Assembly: GCA_043228905.1 (NCBI GenBank)
Contig: JBHGNT010000002.1
Span: forward strand, 5,766,001 to 5,830,000
DNA length: 64,000 nucleotides
From: Azolla caroliniana
Taxonomy: Eukaryota > Polypodiophyta
Reading direction: 5' to 3'
Shown: positions 10,347-21,094 of the stretch, piece by piece
How positions within the stretch are numbered: the stretch's first letter is position 1
Layout: each line of letters begins with the position of its first letter
Notes under the pieces: generated by a model
The model's database searches: none
What the model was told of the DNA's origin: nothing
The model's input: only the letters and a program-made list of their open reading frames with translations
Made by a program: the position numbers and the translations under genes

Positions 10347-11710
10347 GACATCGACTGAACCCAACAATAATCAGCAAGCACAAGAAACAACAAAGGCCAA
10401 TGAGGGAACGACATTGACAACACAAAAGCACCTAAAAGAAAATGCCAAACTGAAGAGGAAAGCTGACCAATTAAAAAAGGTCGAGTAAAACAATTGGCAG
10501 GATGAACACGACCAACGAGTAATGATGAGCTGATCACATAGTAAGACCCTGAACCAGAATTGGAGCTTGTCACAAGCAATGTTTCCCGACAGAAGGCAAC
10601 ATGGAAAAAGGGGCAACATCGACGATGTCCCCAAATGAAGTACTTGGTCTTCCAAATATTCCACCAACATCCCATGAGTTTGCAACCTTGCTCCAATTCG
10701 GAATGTCATATGAGCTAGTCGATTGGCTAGCCAAAAGATTACAGTTTGCTTTCGAACTTCCAGAGCAAGAACATAAGGATCAGGAAATGATTCAAAGGGC
10801 CATGGTCGGTGATTTAGAACCAGAAGAATAATGAGAACTTCAACGGATCAAACAACAATGAGAGGCTAAGAAGAAAGGTATAGCAATTCAAATGCCTTCT
10901 CTGAATATTGTTTTAGTGCAAGTGCACCAAGCATTGGCCACAAGCACTAGGGCAGCAAAGGATATGGCCAAAACCTCTAAAAACGTTGAAAAAGCTGCTA
11001 AACTCTTGCACACATAGTGGTTGAACATTAAGAAGGAAAATGAAGACCTCTTGACATGGATTCAATAGATCGAAACACAACTAAAAGAAGCAAATGGACA
11101 TCTCCCGAGAGGTGACTTTGCCAGAATTCCACATGTATCGGACAAAGAATTATGGGAGTAGCTAAAAGTGAAGGAAAAGGAAGTCGATAGCGTTGTTCAA
11201 AGGGTAGAATAAGTAGAAGGGAATTTTAAAAAATTGCAAGATCGAGTGGAGTTAGCAAAGAAGGAAATTGAAAAATTGCTCGATACCAAAAACAATAGAA
11301 TACAGAACCTAAAGTGCAAACTGCACGAATTGTCGGCAACAAAGTAGGAAGAAGCAAAGAAGGTCAAGGAGTTAGAGCCATCACCAGGGAGAACACAAGG
11401 TCAAGGGTACTTCAAGATGGATGAAGCAGCCATCACCACTGTGCAACAGGAGCTAGCAAATGACATATACGAGCTAACAGCCAGTCATCAGGAAGGCATC
11501 ACTAAACTGCTGGAGGAATTCGATGGTCAACAGATAGCCACATCAGTCGAACTGATGCATATGAGAAGGTGTGACGCCGACGGGCAAGAGAAGAGAATGA
11601 CAACGATGAAGAATCGCATCATACTGTACCGGTCAGCCAGAACAAGGACCAAGGCACCAATAGAGAAGTGGTTGACTGAAGGCCACGACCAAAATAGGAG
11701 GAGGACCATC
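10347..11710 (+). pseudogene. Coiled-coil gene family, copy A, second segment
   Basis: The frame open before E2 continues from 10352 (Asn/Gln/Thr-rich, then Lys-rich helix). From 10601 a shifted frame reads EVLGLPNIPPTSHEF, then LLQFGMSYELVDWLAK and IQRAMVGDLEP. Copy B has EVLGYKDLPAEAYEF, LLRLGTTYELMDFLAR and IQHALMGEIEP in the same order. Heptad-rich Lys/Glu sequence follows (10860-11390) with several stops, then YFKMDEAAITTVQQEL at about 11410, matched in copy B by FYKMDDTSIQTLREDL. The likely product is a long coiled-coil protein of unknown role. Stops and frameshifts make this copy dead. It ends against a chromovirus remnant near 11710. Confidence 0.6.
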
Positions 11711-11714
11711 ACTA

Positions 11715-12235
11715 GGAGGGTTTGCCACATTCTCTATTGGTTCCGAAGTACTATCACTTGGACTATATCCTAACCAATCCACCAAATAGTAGAGCTTGTT
11801 GCGAACAACCTTGGAATCGAGGATGGCAATAACTTTGTACTAAGGTCCATCTGTAAGTTCAATTGGGGGTGGAGGTGGTGTAGTATGATTCAGAATAGAG
11901 CTTTTTTGACATGGTTCGAGGAGAAATACAAGATGTATCCATAATTGTGAAGGTAGATCAAGGCGAAAAGTGACATCATTGATTTTTCCATTAATGATAA
12001 AAGGACCTAACCATTGATAATCCAATTTGGCACATGGTCGGGTTGTCTTTATGTGTCGTCGTAATAGCCATACTCAATCTCAAATATCAAAATAGGTTGG
12101 AAGTTAGTGATGATCTGCATAGTCTTCCTGTGTTTGTTGGGCTTGATGTAGATGGTTAGAAAGTTCTACATGAATGTTGCGTTGTCGCTCCAAATGATCC
12201 TATGCACTAGGATTTGTGGGTCCCAGGGGCTTCAT
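11715..12235 (-). mobile_element. Chromovirus (Ty3/gypsy) 3' remnant
   Basis: The minus strand reads the integrase C-terminal tail of the E7/E8 family: WLGPFIINGKINDVTF and FRLDLPSQLWIHLVF near 12020-11930, then a Pro-rich stretch and a decayed chromodomain-like end near 11720-11830. The DNA aligns with 51430-52040 of E8. No LTR is attached. It stops near 12235, about the point where the E7 fragment starts at 45640. Confidence 0.7.
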
Positions 12236-12289
12236 TATCAAAACTTGTATGATAGCACTTCAGTTCATCAAAAGGGTTTTATATTAACC

Positions 12290-12995
12290 ATTGAGATACA
12301 TAATGTATATATATATGTGGGTATTAATAAATACATAAAATATATATTTACAGAAGGACCTATTATCAATTATGTTGGAGAAAAAAGTTACATAAGCCCA
12401 TGAAATATTAGAAATTTCAATGAGATGATAAAGAACATATTGTGCAAACAATAGTCAAATTTGGAGTAGCATACATATATACACATGCATATATATACTT
12501 ACATTTAAACATTACATCCATGAATATGTATACACATACATTACATCCATTTATACATGCATACTGACTAAACATGAATATATGTACAAATATATATTAT
12601 CATATGTAAATACGTACATACACATACATATTATAATAAGCCATATTTATTTACACACAATAATACATGCATAAAATTAGATATTAGATATACACATACG
12701 TATTCTTACAAACATATTTTGTATATTATGTACATATTACACGCGTATATTATTATGCACATACAAATATACATACCAAACACAAAAAATATACATACAT
12801 AAATAAATCATATATTATATATACACATACACATACACATAAATACGTACAATTACATATTATATGTATTACAAATCTACATACATACAAACAAGTTACA
12901 CACACACGCACACATGCAAATAAATAAATTACACATTATATATCATATAATCCATACATATTACACAATATACAAATTTACATAGATTGTATATC

Positions 12996-13026
<31 letters not shown>

Positions 13027-13888
13027 TAATATATATATAGGTTATATGGAACCATACAAACTACAATACTTACATACATACACACACATCGGATATATGA
13101 GTGCATATTACGTACATATTACAAACGCACATCCATATACGATCCATACACATACATATGCACATATATATGTATTTGTTGTATGTATATATTGTATTGT
13201 ATGCACGAATACACGCACATAACACATATACACATACACATGTGCCATACATAAATACATAGGATAAATACACATGCACATGTAAAGAACATACATACAT
13301 ACATGCACACACACATAACACACACACACACATGACATACATACAACACATTTAATACAATAGAATATCATTGTACATATAGACACATACATGTATACAC
13401 ATGCAATACAAAACATAAATGTGTACATCAATAGAAAATGCACTCATACATACATAGACATATTATATATATACAATACATAATACATACATACATATGT
13501 AGAAATATGAACATAGACACACTTGTATAGAACATATACACACATATAACACATACATACGTACACACATATGTACATGGACACATGCCATACATACAAT
13601 ATGAATACATACATATGCACATATATAGAACATACATGCACATAACACATAGATACATTATACATACTCACATGCCATACATGCACCACAATACAATATG
13701 CCATACATAAAATGCATATATACAATCATGCAATTAATACAATATGATACTTGATGCAATGCATATATGTACATACATGCATATACACATCAATACATAC
13801 ACGCAACACACACGCGCGCGCGTGCACGCGAAATACGTTCAATACATACATGTATAAAACATACACACCCATATAACACATACATACC
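12290..13888. repeat. ACAT/ATAC-type microsatellite tract, about 1.6 kb
   Basis: Almost the whole stretch is interrupted (ACAT)n, (TATA)n and (CACA)n. It includes pure ATAC runs near 13000 and 13290 and a CG-alternating CACGCGCGCGCGTG patch near 13812. Long minus-strand frames rich in Met, Tyr, Cys and Val are artefacts of the tetranucleotide and were not called. Confidence 0.9.
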
Positions 13889-16400
13889 TGAGTATCCACT
13901 TCACTGCTACCCAGTGTTCTCTCCCTAGATTACTCATGTATCGGCTTACTGCTCCTACAACAAATGTTATGTTTGGTCTCGTACAAACCATAGCATACAT
14001 TAGACTGTTGACGGTCGAGGCATATGGTAACTTCCTCACCTCGGCCTTCTCCTTCTCCCCTCTCAGGGCACTGCTTCACATTTAACCTACAATTTGTCAG
14101 CAACATTGAGCTGATTTGCTTTTCATCTGACATGTTGAACCTTTCTAGAATCTTCATCACATACTTCTGTCATGATAGCCATAGCACCTTTTGAGTTCTG
14201 TCTCAAACTATGTGCATGCCCAATATCTGCTTAGCCGGTCCAAGGTCTTTCATGGCAAACGATTTGCCAAGTGCTTTCTTCAACCTTCCAATCTTCCTTG
14301 TATCTTGACTGACTATCAACATGTCATCAACATATACAAGAGAATCAAGAAGTCTCCTTCTTCGTACCTTTTTTGAACACACAATGATCGGCCTGTGTTT
14401 TCTGGAACCGATGTTCCATCATGACGTACTCGAACTTCTTGTACCATTGGCGTGGAGCTTGTTTCAAACCATACAAGTTTTTCTTTAGTCGACACACTAG
14501 ATTCTCTATCCCTTTCTCCTCAAAGCCTTTGGGTTGCTGCATGTAAATTTCTTCTACTAGCTCCCCATGCAGAAATGCAATTTTAACATTCAACTGTTCG
14601 ATCTCCAGATCCATACTGGCTGCTATGCTCAGAACAGTTCAAATGGATGTCATCTTCATGACTGGTGCGAATATTTCTTCAAAGTCGACGCCCTTCTTCT
14701 ATTGGAAACCCTTCACAACTATGCAGGCTTTGTACCTGAGCTCACTATCGACTTCTCTAGTCTTCACCTTGTAGACCCACTTATTCCTGAGTGCTCTCTT
14801 ACCTTTCGGCAGCTCTACTAGGTCGTAGGTGTAGTTCTCGTGCAAGGATTGCATCTCATCTTGCATCGCACTCAGCCATTTGTCTTTGTGCTCGTCGGCA
14901 ATGGCTTCTTCATAGCACTCTGGTTCACCTTCATTAGTTAAGAGGATGTATTGACTGGCATATGTAGTCGGTGCTTTCCTTTCTCTGAGTGGGTTTCTTC
15001 TTCCACTCGTTGTTGGCTCTCTTTCGGATGTTTCTGCCAACTCTTCTCTCTACTCGGGATTCTACTCGTCAATCAGCCTCTCCTGGTTGGACAACTCCAA
15101 CTCATATTCATCAATTGACCTTTGCAGCTCTGCTGACTCTAACTCATAGTCAGTCGGTCTCTCCGAGTTGATCGATTCGGATTCGGCTCTATCTTCGGTG
15201 ACGACTCACTTGGCCTTAAGTCGATGGTAGTCGAGGTTGACAAGGGAGTCGATTATGACTTCTGTTGCTTCTAGTCTTCAATCGTCTTATCTTCTAGAAA
15301 GACTACATCCCGAGTTCACACTACCTTCTTGTCAACTAGGTCCCATGTCCTATAGCCGAACTCATCTTCCCAGTATCCCATGAATATGCATGCTTTCGAC
15401 TTACTATCGAGCTTTGACCTCTAATATTTCAGTACATGCATATACGCCAAACATTCGAACACCCTCAAGTGCTGGTAGGAGACATCCTTTCCTGTCCACA
15501 CGCTTTGTGGTACATCACCCTGTCCACACCCTTTGTGGGACATCCCCCTTCAATGGTATTGAGGGAGACCTGTTGATTAGATAAACAGTTGTGTACATCG
15601 CCTCAGCCCAATAGGATTTCGGCAGTTTCGCATGAGAGAGCATGCTCCTTACTTTCTATGCTCGGGCCACTATGAGATTTCCTCGGCAGAACTTCCACTT
15701 GCCATTTCGAAAGCTACCATTGTAGCCTTTGTCATCTAACCTTTCAGTCGATTTTAGATTCAATCTAATATCGGGGACGTGTCGAACATCCTTCAAAGTC
15801 AGTCGAGACCCTATTGACATCTTCAAGCAGACGCTTCCGACTCCGGTTACCCTGCACTCTCCACTGTCACCCATCTTTACATAGCCGTGATCCCCAACTA
15901 TGTAAGTTGAGAAATACTCTCTCGACGGAGTTATGTGGAACGATGCCCTAGAATTAATCACCCAAGTGCATTCTTCACTTGCAAGATTTGCACTTGTCTA
16001 TTTGCAAATGAACAGTAGTTCTTCATTCCTTGTAACAATGGCCGAAGTGTTCGTGTCATCAGGAACCTTCCTGGGTTCAACATTATTTCCGACACTCTTA
16101 TCTTTCTTTAAGTGGTGGCAGTCCTTCTGGAAGTGTCTAGGCTTTCCTCAACAAAAGCACACGGGCTTATTTCTAGACTTTGATTTGGCATGGGTTTTGT
16201 CTGTTCGTTGCGGACTTCTTCTTCACCGGTTTCTTCCTCTGTCCGATTGTTGAGTCACATTTGACTCCGATTGGGACAGGACTCCTTTGTCTTTCCTGCT
16301 TGCTTCCTCATTTAGGATGCTTATCTTCACCATCTGTAAAGACAAGTTCTCTTCTTGACAGGAGGTGCTTGTTAACGGTTTCTGGGGAAAACACCTTTGA
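13889..16400 (-). mobile_element. Copia remnant E6 (Tork/Tnt1-like)
   Basis: Read from right to left. A gag zinc knuckle lies near 16130 (CFC-stop-GKPRHFQKDC, its second zinc Cys pair damaged). The protease region follows at 15960-15800 (INSRASFHIT, where the active-site DSG has become NSR). Then come GAG-pre-integrase, a jump over the integrase core near 15655, RT N-terminus at 15040-14700 (DEMQSLHENYTYDLVELPKG), RT middle (FLHGELVEEIYMQQP) and RT end (MYAMVCTRPNI) to 13889. RNase H and the 3' LTR are absent; the fragment stops where the microsatellite starts. A short internal duplication (CTGTCCACACSCTTTGTGG) occurs at 15508-15540. Confidence 0.75.
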
Positions 16401-17003
16401 TGAGCCCACAGGCTATCGGTATCAAGGGGTCGTTTTACGTGGAAGCTTCTTCTATACTGAGAAGACGATATGAGAACGAGGAGCGTACACGGGCTACAAC
16501 CCATTAGGCATAGATGTAGCTTGGTTGCGAGTACCGGGGAGAATACACAGATGAAGGAACAGTAAGAGCGAGATTTATATAATTAAATGAGAAGCTCACA
16601 GCGATTACAGTACACGGCTCTCAACTGGAAACAGTTTGTGCAGAGCTTAGTGCTACGATGTACATCTTGCTAAATAATCTAGGTATCTCTCCCCTTGAGG
16701 TATGAAGATCTCGGTTTATATAGTTTTCCTCTTTAGACAGAGCCAAGCCATCAGCTGATTGTGAGGGCTAAAAACTCGACTACTTCTAGTTCTACCTATT
16801 TCCTCACCTACTATTCTACCTACCGGCGAGTTTACATAATGTATTTATATTTCTGGCCTATGGGCAACACTTGGCACACCCGTGGGACAAGACTTTGTTC
16901 GTCGAACCCACGATTCACAAAGTGGAGGGATAACCACGGATTTTGCAAAAACAAAAAAAATCTTTACAAAATTTGCCCATTTATACAAGGGGCTTATGGG
17001 TTT
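16401..17003. other. Non-coding stretch, possible decayed LTR of E6
   Basis: No coding frame is convincing. A GTATCAAGGG sequence near 16419 is only a weak primer-site match. TTTATATAG near 16716 could be a promoter element. The region lies where the 5' LTR of E6 would be, but no partner LTR exists to confirm it. Confidence 0.3.
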
Positions 17004-17008
17004 GTTTT

Positions 17009-17408
17009 TGTTGAGAATCAAGCTCAGCCGAGCCTAGTCTAGTGTGTGAACACACCCTTGAGAGTGTGCACTCAAAGGTCAAAAGTCACCACTCTTATCC
17101 ACACATTAACTATGTGTCATAGAATCATATTCTATGACACATAACTAATGAGATTTCACATTCCCCATGACCCATGGGCTTTGGTAGTTAATGAAGAGAG
17201 AGAGTGACTATATAAAGCACTCTCCTCCTACTTTGTAATAAGTTCGGTTAATCTCCTTTGTAATATACATTGTCTTGAGTATTCTATTCTCATTTTTATC
17301 TATCTATCTTGTTTCTCTCTCTCTCTCTCTCTCTCTCAAACACACACACACACACAACACATATCTCTAGTCTATTCCGCTGTCAAGAATCACCACTGAT
17401 TCTTAAAA
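17009..17408 (+). mobile_element. Solo LTR, 400 bp, with perfect 5-bp TSD
   Basis: It starts TGTTGAGAATC and ends GATTCTTAAAA, an 11-bp imperfect terminal inverted repeat with 9 matches. It is flanked by gtttt at 17004-17008 and again at 17409-17413. A TATATAAAG box at about 17211, a downstream CT tract (17312-17338) and a CA tract fit a plant LTR promoter in plus orientation. The final CA is changed to AA. It sits next to the stop codon of coiled-coil copy B. A small non-autonomous DNA element is the alternative, but a 5-bp TSD with TG at the left end favours an LTR. Confidence 0.65.
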
Positions 17409-17411
17409 GTT

Positions 17412-18126
17412 TTAATCCTCTTCTAATATGCCGAGGATATCCTCGGGGGCGTGGGGTTGGTCTAGTTGCTTGGATGGTGGGGTTGGTGATGGAGGTTTTG
17501 TTGCCGAAACGGGGATGGTTGTGTCGTCGCGTGCGCCGCTCTCTATTGGTTCCAATTCAGGCAGGGTCGCGGTTGTAGTTTGTGGCTCGGTTGGGATGTG
17601 GGGATTTGTAGGGCTAGGTTCCTCCTGTCTGGCTTCCGTGGTGGTTGGCTCTGGTTCGTGCTCGTCAGTCATGGGAGCTCTATTAGTCCCGGTAGCTAGG
17701 CGTTCCTCCTTGTAAGCATCAGCTTCTAAATGGAACATCATTTGATTGTCGTTGAGTTCGTCTAGAAGTTGCTAAGGTATGATATTCCTCAGTCAAGTCT
17801 TCACGGAGGGTCTGGATGCTGGTGTCATCCATCTTGTAAAACCCTCGGCCCTCCTTCCTTCGGTTCTCGGCGTCCGCGCGTAGTATGTGTAGTTCAGCGG
17901 CTTGGGCTGACCACTCCTACCAGACACGGTCGAGCATTTCCTCGATCTTCTTGGTGAATTGCTAGCACTACTTGTTGATCAGGATCTTTATTTTAGTATC
18001 GTTCATGCCGATGCTAGCTCGGTGAACTTCCACTTCCTCCCTTGCGGCCTTGGCGTCTTCTTGGCATTTGCGGATGAGGAGCACTAGAGTAACTTGGTTA
18101 TCTTTTGCTTTTTCGGTTATGACCGC
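17412..18126 (-). pseudogene. Coiled-coil gene family, copy B, C-terminal segment
   Basis: Continues on the minus strand from the gypsy insertion. It starts with VITEKAKDNQ and a charged helix, then FYKMDDTSIQTLREDL near 17840 and, after a frame change, LLDELNDNQMMFHLEAD near 17755. A Pro/Thr/Glu-rich tail ends PEDILGILEED with TAA at 17414-17412. The same KMD(D/E) block and following helix occur in copy A at 11410. Internal stops lie near 17970 and 17918. The stop codon abuts the solo LTR target duplication, so this looks like the natural C-terminus. Confidence 0.6.
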
Positions 18127-18882
18127 TGTCGTAGTGTAGGTTGCACACTATGTGGAAATTATATTTTTGTCCCTCCGGATAGAGAATGGAGTGCTCGGTG
18201 AGAACCGGAAGAAAACGGCATACCGGCAAGGAAGAGCCGGATAAAGAGACATAAATGTAAAAATAAAGGAAATACTCACTACTGCGCAGGGCGTGATTCG
18301 AACTCTGCACCTCCACGTTGACAAACCCCAACCTTACCATTACATTAAATTATCTTAAGTGTTTTAAATATAGATTTAATATGTATAAGACCTTTATTTA
18401 TGCATACCTTTATTAAAAGGTAAATCGTGTATTTTTTTAATATATGAAAAAGAAAAAACACGAGACACTAAAAATAACTCATGCACATGTAGCGTGCATG
18501 AGCCCTATACTTAGGAAATAAAAAAGCATCACATGCACATTTAGTGTGCATGAACATATGAGAAAAAGCATGTAGCTATGCTTAGTCTCTCCCATCACTA
18601 TATAAGGATGGGGAGCACATTGTAGTTGTTGTTGATTATTTGGATTAAGTATTAATCAATACAAAAATTATTCGTGGGATTCACGATTTATACATCTACT
18701 TCTCTCTTAACACCCTAAGTACCAATTAATATAGTATACTCGTGTGATTCACGAGTTTCTTATCTTTCTCTTTGCTATTTACTCATAATTAATCTCTATC
18801 TCACGAACTTCTTTCTCCTAGTCCAAGACCTCTGTGGTTCCCACCCGACTCACGCAACGATCCGGAGCCGAAAGGCACGACA
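18127..18882 (+). repeat. Gypsy 5' LTR, 756 bp
   Basis: Boundaries are set by the TSD and by comparison with 24550-25351. Its ends form the inverted pair TGTCG/CGACA. It carries a single copy of the 23-bp unit that is tripled in the 3' LTR. Confidence 0.93.
18599..18607 (+). promoter_or_regulatory. TATA box of the gypsy LTR
   Basis: TATATAAGG lies 283 bp before the LTR end, preceded by repeated TGCACATxTAGTGTGCATG palindromic blocks near 18480 and 18530 that could be activator sites. Identical in the 3' LTR near 25067. Confidence 0.55.
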
Positions 18883-18886
18883 CAGT

Positions 18887-18904
18887 TGGTGAACCCGACG
18901 TGAA
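18887..18904 (+). other. Gypsy primer-binding site
   Basis: TGGTGAACCCGACGTGAA begins 4 nt after the LTR and has the TGG start expected of a tRNA 3' end complement. It is not the initiator Met type of the copia elements; I could not assign the tRNA. Confidence 0.55.
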
Positions 18905-18920
18905 GACGGGTGGCAAGGAG

Positions 18921-20960
18921 ATGGAGGCTCAACAAGCTAACAATATGATGGCGATGTTCGAACGGATGCTTCAAGAACAACGCACGATGTCGGAGATTTC
19001 GGCATCAGTAGAGCGGCTCGTGCAACGCAACGGGCAATTTAATGGTAAGGATGTGTCGCGATATTTGCAGGACTACAAGGCGGAGATGCTCCGGTGCCGG
19101 GCTTCGGAAGGACTGCAAGTGACATCCTTTAACCGAGTGGCGACCGACGGGCTTCAAGGGAGTATCCACGGGTTGCAACAACAAAATCCGACGTGGGAAG
19201 CATTCGAAGAGGCGTTAAAGACCACGTTTGCCATCGAGGACTCCTCCAAGGCAACGCGGAGGGGATTTGAGGATTGGGTGGAAACGTCAGGTAAGGGGCT
19301 GAAGGTCCTCGAAGTGTTTTCGACATTCGAAAGTCGGTTCGGGAGGTTGTCCGCGAGAGATCAAACTATTCTTGCACCGGACAAAGTCATCATGTTTTTG
19401 CGAGCTGTGGACGTCCGGGACCGGAAAGATCTCGGAGTGCTTCTTGAGGACACGACCACCGAAAGTGGCCTCACCGAAACATGGGAAAGCGTGCGGGATA
19501 TCGTCGCGCGGTACACGAAGAGGGGGCAATGGCTTGCCAACGAAGAAAAGAGGGTTTCGGAACCGATTCCGAAACCGAGAACGGGACTGGAAGACCATCA
19601 ACCGAGGGCTCGGGAGATTACGGCCGAGAAGGGAGTCGACGCGTCTACGATGGAGCAGCTGCTGAAGGGGATGGAGAATCTAAAGATCGCGATGGTGAAG
19701 AAGTCGGATGACCGCCCCACAAGCTCCAAATATACGGATCGACGGTGCATATGGTGCGATAGCGCCGAACACGATCGGAGGGATTGCGACGACCATAAGG
19801 AGGCGCTACGACGGGATCTCATCTACTACGAGGGAAACCGGATTCATTCGATGGACTCTCGGAAGCCACTCCGACCGAACTTCCGGAAAGGCGGCATGAA
19901 GAAGGTGCTCGAGGAGGAGTTAGCGGCAAGAAGCAACTATGCCACAACCGCGGGAATATGTGTCGGGGAGTCATCGGGAGCGAAGGCGTCTTTCTGGCCG
20001 GAGGTGCTAGGAAACACCGAGAAAACCGACTCCAACGATATCCGAAACACCGCGGAAGGCGTCCGGGAAGCTACGGGATGGGAGTGCCCTGTCGACAAGA
20101 ATAGCATATACGCCCTGTGTCAATTACATGAGGTGTATGTGGACGAGAAACGACGGCGCACGGAGGATGCGGCCGGACCATCGAAGATACCGGAAAGCTG
20201 GAACTCCGGAGGTAAGGGAAAAGAAAAGGCGACTCCGGCATTCAAGCTCGCCTCGGACATAGAACAACAAACTGACTTGAAAAGAGTGTTCGAGGAGAGA
20301 ATCTTGGATAGCCGGGTAGATTTTTCGCTGCGGGAACTACTCGGAATAGCGAAGAAGGAGTTTCACGATCTTCTCGTGGATCTCGTGAAAAGGAAGAGAC
20401 AAAGTACGGAGGAAAATGCTCCAAGGGTGAATGCAAATACCGTTTCAATGAACGACACCGAAGTGGAAGGCGAAATTCCGAACTCCCACTATACAAGGCC
20501 ACACTGGGCACGTGCGACTACGGAGACTCCGGTCCGAATCGGCAACATCAAAGAACCCGTGCTAGCATTGATTGATCACGGATCGGAGATCAACTTGATG
20601 TCCAAGGAGTTCTACCGAAAGGGGAAGTGGCCTATAAACACCAACCATGGATGGAAGATTCGGGCAGCCACGAAAACGACAGAAGACCTATTTGCGGCTT
20701 GTCCGGATGTGACGGTAAAGATCGGGGATGTCGAAATTGACCAAAATTTCTTTGTGCAGGATGAGGTTTCACATTCTGTCATCCTCGGCCAACCCTTTAT
20801 CACGGCTTCACGGATGGAGACGAAGGTGCTCGATAGTGGTGCGGCTTTTGCGCGAATTCGGAGCCAAAACGGAGGGAAATCCGTCCAATTCCTAACGGTG
20901 CCGGCAAATCACGAAAGGAACAAGAGGGAACTCTTGTCCCAAGTGAGAATGGATTTTTAA
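18921..20960 (+). CDS. Gypsy gag-protease protein, about 680 aa
   Basis: The start is ATG 18921 (MEAQQANNMMAMFERML), the first ATG after the primer site; the frame is also open upstream through the LTR, but that part is unlikely to be translated. The capsid-like helical region spans about residues 10-230. A zinc knuckle CIWCDSAEHDRRDC (CX2CX4HX4C) lies at about residue 275. A retropepsin domain at about residues 560-660 carries ALIDHGSEINLMS and later VILGQPF. The active-site triplet is DHG instead of D-S/T-G; this may be a lineage trait or a loss of activity. Gag packages the element RNA and protease cleaves the polyprotein. The frame ends at TAA 20958 and overlaps the pol frame in -1 phase. 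Confidence 0.85.
   Translation: MEAQQANNMMAMFERMLQEQRTMSEISASVERLVQRNGQFNGKDVSRYLQDYKAEMLRCRASEGLQVTSFNRVATDGLQGSIHGLQQQNPTWEAFEEALKTTFAIEDSSKATRRGFEDWVETSGKGLKVLEVFSTFESRFGRLSARDQTILAPDKVIMFLRAVDVRDRKDLGVLLEDTTTESGLTETWESVRDIVARYTKRGQWLANEEKRVSEPIPKPRTGLEDHQPRAREITAEKGVDASTMEQLLKGMENLKIAMVKKSDDRPTSSKYTDRRCIWCDSAEHDRRDCDDHKEALRRDLIYYEGNRIHSMDSRKPLRPNFRKGGMKKVLEEELAARSNYATTAGICVGESSGAKASFWPEVLGNTEKTDSNDIRNTAEGVREATGWECPVDKNSIYALCQLHEVYVDEKRRRTEDAAGPSKIPESWNSGGKGKEKATPAFKLASDIEQQTDLKRVFEERILDSRVDFSLRELLGIAKKEFHDLLVDLVKRKRQSTEENAPRVNANTVSMNDTEVEGEIPNSHYTRPHWARATTETPVRIGNIKEPVLALIDHGSEINLMSKEFYRKGKWPINTNHGWKIRAATKTTEDLFAACPDVTVKIGDVEIDQNFFVQDEVSHSVILGQPFITASRMETKVLDSGAAFARIRSQNGGKSVQFLTVPANHERNKRELLSQVRMDF
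20870..20960 (+). other. Gag-protease/pol overlap in -1 frame
   Basis: The pol frame, checked codon by codon upstream of ATG 21095, is open through 20960 and back to about 20873. It therefore overlaps the end of the gag-protease frame by at least 85 nt in the -1 phase. This is the arrangement used for programmed -1 frameshifting. No clear heptameric slip site was identified, and a single-base mutation of a fused frame would look the same. Confidence 0.55.
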
Positions 20961-21094
20961 AGCGGACTGTTGCGGAGTGGGGAAGTGATAGTCCGAGAAG
21001 CCCTGATACCCCACACAGGAAGAAAACTCTCGGAGCAAAACAAGTACGAATCGGGCCGGATGGGGCATCTACGTACACGGCCGTAACCGGAGGA

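Noticed and set aside
13070-13725. Several minus-strand frames rich in Met, Tyr, Cys and Val
   Set aside because: Translations of an interrupted ACAT/ATAC microsatellite; no composition or motif of a real protein.
12290-13888. Possible CRISPR-like or functional tandem array
   Set aside because: The units are simple tetranucleotides without spacers, in plant DNA.
18834-18920. Upstream extension of the gypsy gag frame into the LTR
   Set aside because: It would start at GTG inside the LTR and cross the primer-binding site. ATG 18921 follows the primer site and begins the gag-like text.
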